DNA of 6,150 bases from an uncultured Senegalimassilia sp. (GCA_937925385.1 CALEWN010000202.1:1-6150), one strand, 5' to 3'. Shown: positions 1 to 5,122, numbered from the stretch's first letter. Notes: generated by a model not told the origin, from the letters alone. Numbers and translations: made by a program.

Positions 1-72
1 TTTTTTCAAGCAGAAGACGGCATACGAGATTGCTTCCAGTGACTGGAGTTCTGACGTGTGCTCTTCCGATCT
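1..72 (+). other. Illumina P7 adapter with index (artefact, not genomic)
   Basis: Positions 7-30 match the P7 flow-cell primer beginning CAAGCAGAAGACGG. Positions 31-38 (TGCTTCCA) sit where an 8-nt index belongs. Positions 39-72 match the TruSeq read-2 adapter ending GCTCTTCCGATCT, with one mismatch at 52 (T where the standard has A). The leading T run at 1-6 is also not biological. The genomic insert therefore starts at about 73. Any reading frame that uses a start codon inside this stretch, such as the GTG at 58, is spurious at its N-terminus. Confidence 0.97.
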
Positions 73-99
73 CATCGGGCGCGAGCGAAAGAAGGAGAG

Positions 100-825
100 A
101 TGGACAACACGGATAACCGCACGGACCTGCCCGAAGGCCGCGCGGGACAGACGAGGGAAGCGGCCGACACGGCAACAGCGCAAGCCGCCTCAGGGAAGCA
201 AGCGAAAACCGGCGGCATGACGCGCCGCACGCTATGCCTGGGCATCGGCGGCGCAGCAGTGATGCTGGGCCTGGGAGGGCTGAAGCTGGCGAACCCACAG
301 GCCATCATCCGCCCTCCGGGAGGACAGGACGAGGACCGCCTGATCAGCGCATGCATCCGCTGCGAGAAATGCTACGAGATCTGCCCGCGCGACGTCATCC
401 GCCCGGCGCACATCGAGGACGGCATCCTGAACATGCGCACGCCTACGTTCGATTTCAGCGAGAACTACTGCGACTGGTGCACCGAGGAGAACGGCGGCAC
501 GCCGCTGTGCGTTTCGGCCTGCCCCACGCGCGCGCTGGAACTGCCGGCAGGCGCCACGAAGGAGAACGTCATCATCGGCCGCGCCGTCATCAACACCGAC
601 TGGTGCCTGGCGTACAAGCTGATTGGATGCCGATTCTGCTACGACGCGTGCCCCTACGAGGCAATCAAGCTTGACGACGAGAACCGTCCCGTGGTGCTGG
701 ACAACAAGTGCAACGGCTGCGGCGCCTGCGAGAGCGTGTGCGTATCGCTGCAAAACGGCTCCATTTCCGAGGGCGCCACTTCACGCGCCATCACCATCAA
801 GCCGCTTGACCAGGTAGAAAGGTAA
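100..825 (+). CDS. napG: NapG-like periplasmic ferredoxin, four [4Fe-4S] sites, Tat signal
   Basis: This is a 241-residue electron-transfer protein of the MauM/NapG family; E. coli NapG is of similar length. Sixteen cysteines form four cluster motifs: C85/C88/C91/C95-P, C124/C127/C137/C141-P, C169/C177/C180/C184-P and C204/C207/C210/C214. A twin-arginine-like motif (TRRTLCLG, Arg42-Arg43) and a Gly/Ala/Leu-rich segment precede them, so Tat export is likely. NapG family members pass electrons from the membrane partner NapH to a periplasmic molybdoenzyme. Here napH follows after 9 nt, with its ribosome-binding sequence overlapping this stop codon. The start is uncertain. ATG 100 has AAGGAG at 92-97, but only 2 nt away. 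ATG 217 would begin just before the Tat motif but lacks a good ribosome-binding site. The frame is open from 73 into the adapter, so the true start could also lie off the contig. The family call is firm. The nitrate role is unproven, because NapGH-like pairs also serve other reductases. Confidence 0.85.
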   Translation: MDNTDNRTDLPEGRAGQTREAADTATAQAASGKQAKTGGMTRRTLCLGIGGAAVMLGLGGLKLANPQAIIRPPGGQDEDRLISACIRCEKCYEICPRDVIRPAHIEDGILNMRTPTFDFSENYCDWCTEENGGTPLCVSACPTRALELPAGATKENVIIGRAVINTDWCLAYKLIGCRFCYDACPYEAIKLDDENRPVVLDNKCNGCGACESVCVSLQNGSISEGATSRAITIKPLDQVER

Positions 826-834
826 GGTGCGGTC

Positions 835-1827
835 ATGAAACGCAATTCCAAGACGCTGCGCACCATCACCGCGCTCGTCATCGTGGCCATCGTGTTCGTG
901 GGCTTTTTGACGAACCTGGGCATCGGCACCATTTCGGCACCGGGCATCTGGGATATCTCCATCCTCTGCCCGCTGGGAGCGCTGGGCACCATGTTGGCCA
1001 GCAAGATGATGGTACCGCGCGCCGTGGTGTCGCTGGTCATCATGGTGGTGCTCATCATCGTGTTCGCCCGCGCGTTCTGCGGCTGGATGTGCCCCGTTCC
1101 CCTGGTGCAGAAGCTGCGCGGCGTATTCACCAAGCCCGAGAAGCAGGCGAAAGCCGAGAAGGCAAAGGCCGCGAAACAGGCAGACGATAAGGCAACCGAG
1201 GCCGCAGCCAACATCGTGCCGCTAACCGAGGACGAGAAGGCGGCGCTGGCAACCGGCTGCGAGAAGGACTCGAAGGGCCTGTCCGGCTGCGCAGGCTGCG
1301 CGAAGAAGCGCGGCGAGGCCGTGGATGCCCGCCACGTCGTGCTGGGCGGTGCGCTGCTGTCCACGTTCATCTTCGGCTTCCCGGTGTTTTGCCTGGTGTG
1401 CCCCATCGGGCTGACCTTCGCCACCATCCTGCTGCTGGTGAACCTGTTCGCGCAAGGCGACGTGACGTGGTCGCTCATCGTGGTGCCCGCCATCTTGATC
1501 GCCGAGGTGCTGCTGTTCAAGAAGTGGTGCCATAAGCTGTGCCCGCTTTCAGCGTTCATGAGCCTGATCGCCAAGCTGAACCGCACGTTCAAGCCCATCA
1601 TCGACAACACGAAGTGCCTGGAAACGGCCCAAGGCAAGAAGTGCGGCGCTTGCGGACGCGCCTGCGATGAAGGCATCGACCCGCGCCATCCCGAGCTGTC
1701 CGAGGCCGCATGGAGCGAATGCACGAAGTGCCGCTCGTGCGTGGACGCCTGCCCGGCGCACGCGATCAGCATGCCGCTGATCGCCAAGAAGGGCGAACCC
1801 GTTTCCTTAAAGGGCAACGACGAATAA
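835..1827 (+). CDS. napH: NapH-like membrane ferredoxin / quinol dehydrogenase subunit
   Basis: This 330-residue polytopic iron-sulfur protein resembles NapH, which in E. coli is about 290 residues and relays quinol electrons to NapG. Hydrophobic segments lie at about residues 9-30, 60-80, 168-207 and 211-228. Membrane-proximal Cys-Pro motifs are C45-P, C82-GWM-C86-P, C186-LV-C189-P and C232-HKL-C236-P. The C-terminus carries two ferredoxin-type motifs, C261...C270/C273/C277 and C296/C299/C302/C306-P. An insertion at about residues 97-165 is rich in Lys/Ala/Glu and carries three extra cysteines (C142, C152, C155), which I do not expect in classical NapH. ATG 835 is preceded by AAGGTG at 824-829 with a 5-nt gap, overlapping the napG stop, which suggests translational coupling. 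It is the last gene of the apparent operon, before a hairpin-rich gap. The physiological acceptor is not visible. Confidence 0.85.
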   Translation: MKRNSKTLRTITALVIVAIVFVGFLTNLGIGTISAPGIWDISILCPLGALGTMLASKMMVPRAVVSLVIMVVLIIVFARAFCGWMCPVPLVQKLRGVFTKPEKQAKAEKAKAAKQADDKATEAAANIVPLTEDEKAALATGCEKDSKGLSGCAGCAKKRGEAVDARHVVLGGALLSTFIFGFPVFCLVCPIGLTFATILLLVNLFAQGDVTWSLIVVPAILIAEVLLFKKWCHKLCPLSAFMSLIAKLNRTFKPIIDNTKCLETAQGKKCGACGRACDEGIDPRHPELSEAAWSECTKCRSCVDACPAHAISMPLIAKKGEPVSLKGNDE

Positions 1828-1906
1828 GCGTCACAACGTGGCGATGCGCAAGCTGCAGCGCAGGAAACGCAGCATCGGGAAAAGCCGGGCGCGGCGCGCG
1901 TCCGGC

Positions 1907-1966
1907 CTCCCGGACAGAGGGTGGCCTAGCAAGGGTTCTGGGGATAGACCACCTTCTGCCCGGGAG
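1907..1966 (+). repeat. Long imperfect hairpin
   Basis: Positions 1907-1913 pair with 1960-1966, and 1915-1924 pair with 1949-1958. There is one internal mismatch (1914/1959) and one G·U pair (1919/1954), giving 17 pairs around a 24-nt loop (1925-1948). A smaller competing hairpin, GTCCGG/CCGGAC, uses 1900-1915. There is no T run after it. It could act as a 3' stabiliser of the napGH mRNA, a factor-dependent stop, or an extragenic repeat copy. Confidence 0.7.
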
Positions 1967-2015
1967 CGGCGCCCCTTCACCCTCCCCTCCCTCCCTGATT
2001 TCGGAGGGGCCGCCG
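1967..2015 (+). repeat. Second hairpin abutting the first
   Basis: CGGCGCCCCT at 1967-1976 pairs with 2005-2015, leaving one unpaired C at 2011, so the stem has 10 pairs. The arms enclose the pyrimidine tract. A nested alternative pairs 1984-1990 (CCCCTCC) with 2003-2009 (GGAGGGG). The stem begins exactly where the previous hairpin ends. Confidence 0.55.
1980..1995 (-). other. G-quadruplex motif on the minus strand
   Basis: On the minus strand the sequence reads GGG A GGG A GGGG A GGG: four G runs of three or more with single-nucleotide A loops. This is the pattern known to form very stable parallel quadruplexes. The plus strand is the matching C-rich i-motif pattern. It lies about 220 nt before the helicase-like gene. 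Formation in the cell is inferred only. Confidence 0.75.
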
Positions 2016-2036
2016 TTCCTTCTTCCAACCCGAGAA

Positions 2037-2068
2037 GCCGAAGCGGGAAGCCCCCTCCCCGCTTCGGC
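2037..2068 (+). repeat. Perfect 11-bp GC-rich hairpin
   Basis: Positions 2037-2047 (GCCGAAGCGGG) are the exact reverse complement of 2058-2068, around a 10-nt loop (2048-2057). It is followed by GCCCCTTCTG and not by a T run, so it is not a canonical intrinsic terminator. It is the strongest perfect hairpin in this gap. Confidence 0.75.
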
Positions 2069-2116
2069 GCCCCTTCTGCCGGCTGACCCGAGGAAGGGAC
2101 ACGCAGAGACAACGAC

Positions 2117-2136
2117 CCGTCGGCGACACCCGACGG
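2117..2136 (+). repeat. 7-bp hairpin upstream of helicase-like gene
   Basis: CCGTCGG at 2117-2123 is the exact complement of CCGACGG at 2130-2136, around the 6-nt loop CGACAC. It could be part of a structured leader or an operator-like site. No function can be assigned from sequence. Confidence 0.55.
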
Positions 2137-2174
2137 CAACGCGCTCCAACCCGCCCGCCGGGGAAGATCGCGAA

Positions 2175-2187
2175 CATATATATAAAT
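2175..2187 (+). promoter_or_regulatory. AT-rich island, possible -10 region
   Basis: An ATATATATAAAT stretch stands out in GC-rich surroundings, 30-40 nt before the helicase-like start, and contains TATA-type hexamers (for example TATAAA at 2181-2186). No recognisable -35 element lies 16-18 nt upstream, where the sequence is CCGGGG-like. Promoter identity is therefore weakly supported. Transcription from here would give a very short leader. Confidence 0.35.
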
Positions 2188-2205
2188 AGGTAAGGAACAA
2201 TGACT

Positions 2206-2211
2206 GGGAGG
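2206..2211 (+). promoter_or_regulatory. Shine-Dalgarno GGGAGG selecting ATG 2218
   Basis: GGGAGG lies 6 nt before ATG 2218, which is ideal spacing. The in-frame ATG at 2200 has only AAGGA at 2192-2196, with a 3-nt gap. This favours 2218 as the main start. Use of both starts would change the protein by six residues. Confidence 0.7.
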
Positions 2212-2217
2212 TCGAAC

Positions 2218-4119
2218 ATGAGCCAGGATATTTCGCAAGTCAAGGCGACGCGCATCGTCGGCGGCGTCGGCTGCGGAAAGACGCAGGAGCTGATCGAGCG
2301 CGTATGCTCGCTGCTCTCGAACGGCGAGAAGGCAGGGAACGTGCTGGCGCTGTGCGCCACGCCGCAAGCATGCGAGGCGTTCACGCTGCGTCTGAACGCT
2401 GCCGCCGAAGAAGCCGGCGTGAACGCCGACGAGGTTACGGTGACCACGCCGCGCGCCCTGGCGCTCGACGTGCTCTCCGATGCCGAGGCGATGCGTTGGT
2501 CGGGCCGCGAGCCGCGCCTGCTCACCGCCTACGAGGAGCTGTTCCTGCTCGAGGACATGAAGACGTGCGGCCTGCGCCCGAAGCGCCTGCGCGAGATGCT
2601 GAAGTTCTTCTACCGCAGCTGGACCGAGCTTGCCGACGACGATCCGAATTGGTTGCTGGCCGGCGAGGAGGCCAACGTGCATGCGCTGCTGAAGGCGAAC
2701 CTGGCCTTCACGCGCAGCATCGCCGAGCCTGAAGCGGGCAATCTGGCGGTGAACTACCTGCGCGGACATGCCGGCACGCGCGACGCACACTCGTTCACCC
2801 ACGTACTGGTGGACGACTATCAGCGTATCAGCAGAGCATCGCAGCTGCTGGCCGACCTAGTGGTATCCGAAACGCTTACGATCGCCGGCGACCGCGCCGC
2901 CTGCGTGCAAGTCTACGACAGCTATCCTTACGCCGCGGGCTTGGACGAGTTCATGGATGCGCACGAAGGGGCCGAGGATATCGAGCTTTTCGCGTGCCAC
3001 GCCTGCGCAGCCGGGGCGGCCGGAGCCGCCAAGCTGCTGGCCGACCCCGCGATGCAGTCGATCGCGTTCCATGCAGCGGAAGACGTCGCCGCAGGTCAGA
3101 CGACCATGCTGGAAGCCACGCTGCCCGAAGACGAGTTCGGCGCCGTCGCGCGCTTCGTAGCCGATGCCGTGGTTGGCGGCATGAGCCCCGCCGACGTGAC
3201 GGTCGCGACGCCCAACGGCGTATGGAGCCGCAATATCGTGAAGGCCCTACTGGCCGCCAAGGTACCCGCGCAGGCGCTGGCCGATCGCCAGCCGGTACGC
3301 GGCGATATCCGCGATAACGAACGTTGCGTGCCCGCCCGCGTGCTGACAGCGTTGGATTTGGTGGCCGATCCCGATAATGCGCTGGCATGGCGTTGCTGGT
3401 GCGGGTACGGCGACTGGTTGGCCAACAGCTCCGCCATGGCGAACCTGCGCAAATACGCCGCCGAGCAGGATAAGGGCCTGGTAGGGTCTCTTCGCGACAT
3501 GGCGAACGGCGCGCTGGCCGCCGACGAGGGCGATGCCGACCGCATAGTGGGTGCCAAGCGCGTCGGCGCCGCGTACGAAGCGGGACTTGCGCTCATCGAA
3601 TCCGCAAGCGGCCTTGAGGGCACGGCGCTGCTGGACAAGCTTGCCGAGCTGGTCACGGGCCAGGAAGGCGCAACGGCGCCGGGCATCGTGAGCACGCTGT
3701 GCCTGGGCGAGCAGGATAACTCGGCAGCGGCCATGGCCGAGCGTTTCCGCAACCGCCTGCTGGCACCCCGCATCGATTCCGCAAGCGCGGTCCAGGTGGT
3801 TCCCTACGACCAAGTCGCGGGACTTTCGCCGAAGGTGCTGATCATCAGCGGTTTCGTGAACGGGTTCATCCCCTGCCGCGAATACTTCGACAGCGCCGAG
3901 ATGCCCTCGGACAAGCAGGAGAAGGAGCACGCGAAGGACGCGCGCCGCGTGTATGCCATGGCAGGAAAGGCAAGCGAGCAGCTCGTGATTTCTCGCTTCA
4001 CCACCACCAGCCTGGAAACCGCCGGCGTCATGAAGCTGCACATCGGCCGCATCCGCCTGCAAGACGGCAAGCGCATGTGCGCCATCGAGCCCAGCAACTT
4101 CACCGAGCAGCTGGCATAA
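2218..4119 (+). CDS. UvrD/PcrA-like SF1 helicase-family protein with degenerate motifs
   Basis: This 633-residue protein resembles superfamily 1A helicases along its length. Numbering from ATG 2218, motif I (Walker A, GGVGCGKT) is at 15-22. The Ia-like segment LALCATPQACEAFTLRLN starts near 43, and TTPRALALDVL is at 76-86. The motif II equivalent HVLVDDYQRIS is at 195-205. Motif III (AGDRAACVQVY) is near 223-233, a motif IV-like segment is at 326-350, motif V-like (QVAGLSPKVLII) is near 532-543, and motif VI-like (ARRVYAMAGKASEQLVIS) is at 575-592. Canonical UvrD has KGLE in motif V and LTRA with the arginine finger in motif VI; here these read AGLS and MAGK. The N-terminal LNxxQ Q-motif is also absent. 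It may therefore bind ATP but be a weak or non-helicase relative. It stands alone, with a structured gap before it and terminators after it. A DNA-repair or defence role is possible but not shown. No nuclease domain is seen. Confidence 0.8.
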   Translation: MSQDISQVKATRIVGGVGCGKTQELIERVCSLLSNGEKAGNVLALCATPQACEAFTLRLNAAAEEAGVNADEVTVTTPRALALDVLSDAEAMRWSGREPRLLTAYEELFLLEDMKTCGLRPKRLREMLKFFYRSWTELADDDPNWLLAGEEANVHALLKANLAFTRSIAEPEAGNLAVNYLRGHAGTRDAHSFTHVLVDDYQRISRASQLLADLVVSETLTIAGDRAACVQVYDSYPYAAGLDEFMDAHEGAEDIELFACHACAAGAAGAAKLLADPAMQSIAFHAAEDVAAGQTTMLEATLPEDEFGAVARFVADAVVGGMSPADVTVATPNGVWSRNIVKALLAAKVPAQALADRQPVRGDIRDNERCVPARVLTALDLVADPDNALAWRCWCGYGDWLANSSAMANLRKYAAEQDKGLVGSLRDMANGALAADEGDADRIVGAKRVGAAYEAGLALIESASGLEGTALLDKLAELVTGQEGATAPGIVSTLCLGEQDNSAAAMAERFRNRLLAPRIDSASAVQVVPYDQVAGLSPKVLIISGFVNGFIPCREYFDSAEMPSDKQEKEHAKDARRVYAMAGKASEQLVISRFTTTSLETAGVMKLHIGRIRLQDGKRMCAIEPSNFTEQLA

Positions 4120-4161
4120 AAAGGTTGGCCGAGAACCATCCCGATAGCTTATCGAGCGCGC

Positions 4162-4216
4162 AAAGCACCGCAACCCACTTCGTGGACATGAGCGCAAGCT
4201 CAATGCGGGGCTTTTT
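4162..4216 (+). terminator. Branched (three-way junction) intrinsic terminator or small RNA 3' end
   Basis: The outer stem pairs 4162-4172 with 4204-4214, 11 positions with one A·G mismatch at 4167/4209. It closes on two inner hairpins: CCAC/GTGG with a TTC loop (4175-4185) and TGAGC/GCTCA with a GNRA-type GCAA loop (4189-4202). T5 follows at 4212-4216, partly inside the stem. It lies 42 nt after the helicase-like stop codon and would terminate that transcript. Most intrinsic terminators are simple hairpins, so the branched fold is notable. Confidence 0.7.
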
Positions 4217-4287
4217 AATCCATCGATTCCGACCTTGACGCGTATCGGGTTAAGAAGCTGAAAAATCTGCCTAAGCGCCTCTAGCTC

Positions 4288-4320
4288 AGCCGCCAATTGA
4301 TTTTCGGCGGTTTCCTTTTT
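4288..4320 (+). terminator. Second intrinsic terminator
   Basis: CCGCC at 4290-4294 pairs with GGCGG at 4306-4310. Flanking A-T and G·U pairs extend the stem to 4288/4312, with an 11-nt loop. A T-rich tail, TTTCCTTTTT, covers 4311-4320. The orientation suits plus-strand transcripts, so it backs up the branched terminator upstream. It is not T-tailed on the minus strand, so it would not terminate the convergent ArsC-like gene by the same mechanism. Confidence 0.65.
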
Positions 4321-4372
4321 CCTATTCTTTCCTATTTGTCTAACGGAAGCGCAAAACGCCTATGCGTAAAGC

Positions 4373-4735
4373 CTATAGCAGTGCAGCTTCCCAGTCGGCT
4401 TCTTTGAAGCCGGTTAGCACGAAATCGGGGCCGACGACGATGGGACGTTTTACCAGCATGCCGTTGGTAGCCAGCAGGTCATAAGCTTCCGCGTCCGACA
4501 TGCCTGCATCTAGCTGGGCTTTCACATTATGCTGGCGATACAGCTGCCCGCTGGTGTTGAAGAACCGGCGCAGCGACAACCCGCTTTTCGCGTGCCATTC
4601 GGCCAGCTCAGCCGCCTTGGGATTATCCGCCACAATGTCGCGATCCGCATACGCCACGTTATGCGCGTCCAACCACGCCTTCGCCTTCTTGCACGTTGAG
4701 CACTTCGGGTACTCGATGAACAACACTTCCTGCAC
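4373..4735 (-). CDS. ArsC/Spx/YffB-family thioredoxin-fold protein
   Basis: This 120-residue protein of the arsenate-reductase-related family (Spx, MgsR, YffB, YusI type) is full length for the group. The N-terminal strand leads to YPKCSTCKKA with a C12-x-x-C15 redox pair. Further family hallmarks are GLSLRRFFNTSG (52-63), LLATNGMLVKRP (87-98, with the cis-proline position at 98) and the C-terminal GFKEADW (109-115). Members include glutaredoxin-linked arsenate reductases and the RNA-polymerase-binding stress regulator Spx. Sequence alone does not separate these, but the compact C-terminus and NTSG/KRP blocks look most like the uncharacterised YusI-type group. No ars genes are nearby. The start is GTG: an in-frame TAA lies 15 nt upstream (4751-4753) with no other start between, and AAGGAAGGAG sits 6 nt before it. 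The gene is convergent with the helicase-like gene and divergent from the ATPase. Confidence 0.87.
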   Translation of the reverse strand: MQEVLFIEYPKCSTCKKAKAWLDAHNVAYADRDIVADNPKAAELAEWHAKSGLSLRRFFNTSGQLYRQHNVKAQLDAGMSDAEAYDLLATNGMLVKRPIVVGPDFVLTGFKEADWEAALL

Positions 4736-4741
4736 GATAAG

Positions 4742-4751
4742 CTCCTTCCTT
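4742..4751 (-). promoter_or_regulatory. Strong Shine-Dalgarno for the GTG-initiated ArsC-like gene
   Basis: On the minus strand this reads AAGGAAGGAG, followed by CTTATC and then GTG. The double GGA motif gives strong anti-SD pairing at 6-nt spacing and supports GTG as the start. A small GC hairpin (AGGCG/CGCCT with a 3-nt loop, 4753-4765) lies directly upstream of it on the transcript and might limit ribosome access. Confidence 0.75.
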
Positions 4752-5024
4752 TAGGCGGCTCGCCTTTGCGTTTTGCGTTGCATAGCGTAGCAGGATGCCA
4801 CCGCACCGCTCAACCAAGCATAAGTGAAACGCGATTGAGACAGGAGGTCGGGTGAGTTGCCGCGTCTGAATGCTCACAGCGAAGCTGCGCTATTCGCCCC
4901 CCCGGACGCAAGACGGCAGGGAAAACCCGAGCCGCGCTTCACGTAATCGCAAACCGGATAGATAACGCTACGTCCCTTATGCGTCATGGCTTCGATGAAA
5001 ACAAAACGAACTTCGGCTTCCCTT

Positions 5025-5072
5025 TGTATAGCGATTGAAATGAAAGTCTATTTTCATTTCAATCGCTATACA
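5025..5072. repeat. Perfect 21-bp inverted repeat with 6-nt spacer
   Basis: The left arm 5025-5045 (starts TGTATAGCGATTG, ends AAATGAAA) is an exact reverse complement of the right arm 5052-5072. The spacer is GTCTAT (5046-5051). Symmetry stops at the next base (T5024/T5073). The arms are AT-rich against GC-rich surroundings. The 48-nt structure ends 50 nt before the ATPase start and overlaps its likely promoter. There is no T run on either side, so it is not an intrinsic terminator. It could be an operator for a dimeric regulator, a cruciform or mRNA-leader hairpin, or a small palindromic mobile element. Confidence 0.93.
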
Positions 5073-5081
5073 TGTTATTCT
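5052..5081 (+). promoter_or_regulatory. Probable promoter of the AAA_14 ATPase gene
   Basis: An extended -10 element, TG-T-TATTCT, occupies 5073-5081. It matches TATAAT at four of six positions and has the TG dinucleotide. A weak -35 candidate, TTTCAT/TTCATT, lies 17-18 nt upstream at 5052-5058 inside the right palindrome arm. If correct, anything bound to the palindrome would cover the -35 region, as expected for repression or autoregulation. The promoter call is moderate only. Confidence 0.45.
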
Positions 5082-5122
5082 GAAATTAGATTTTCGTTAT
5101 CTTCGGGTTTCAGGAGCCGCAC

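Larger units (their letters stand above)
1828..2199. other. Hairpin-rich intergenic region, no convincing gene
   Basis: This 372-nt gap separates the NapGH-like pair from the helicase-like gene. Frames cross it on both strands, but none has recognisable protein features or a good ribosome-binding site. It holds consecutive GC-rich inverted repeats (1907-1966, 1967-2015, 2037-2068, 2117-2136), a C-rich tract whose complement is a four-run G-quadruplex motif (1980-1995), and an AT-rich island at 2175-2187. A 12-nt direct repeat (CGGCGCCCCTTC) occurs at 1967-1978 and 2065-2076. No hairpin is followed by a T run, so a classical intrinsic terminator for napH is not evident. Confidence 0.8.
4754..5122. 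other. Divergent intergenic region with AT-rich right half
   Basis: This gap of about 370 nt lies between the divergent ArsC-like and ATPase genes and should contain both promoters. The left part (4754-4960) is GC-rich. It has a C7 run at 4897-4903, a perfect AGGAGG at 4842-4847 with no convincing gene behind it, and only a 31-codon Arg-rich frame (4870-4965). The right part (from about 4985) becomes AT-rich and holds the 48-nt palindrome and probable promoter of the ATPase. I could not recognise a riboswitch, tRNA or transposase remnant. Confidence 0.7.

Noticed and set aside
58..99. GTG at 58 as the start of the NapG-like gene
   Set aside because: It lies inside the sequencing adapter, so the first residues of that frame are artefact.
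654..1817. Long minus-strand open frame opposite napH
   Set aside because: It is the antisense shadow of a well-supported NapH-like gene, low in recognisable domains, as expected from GC-rich codon use.
1710..2189. Plus-strand frame running from napH into the gap
   Set aside because: It starts inside napH in another frame, and its Pro/Ser/Arg-rich translation reflects GC-rich repeats with no domain.
1831..2802. 323-codon minus-strand frame across the gap and the helicase-like gene
   Set aside because: It overlaps the Walker A region of the helicase-like gene in antisense, has no family features, and its gap portion is explained by hairpin DNA.
3247..4296. 349-codon minus-strand frame opposite the helicase-like gene
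   Set aside because: It is an antisense shadow with no domain similarity, and it crosses both terminators.
4353..4370. Minus-strand terminator for the ArsC-like gene
   Set aside because: ACGC/GCGT with a 4-nt loop followed by three or four T on the minus strand is only a 4-bp stem, too weak to call.
4841..4960. Possible cobalamin or other riboswitch in the divergent gap
   Set aside because: GC-rich paired segments are present, but I could not find the conserved core motifs of any riboswitch class I know.
5025..5072. The palindrome as an intrinsic terminator or CRISPR repeat
   Set aside because: There is no T run on either strand and only one copy is present, so neither reading fits.
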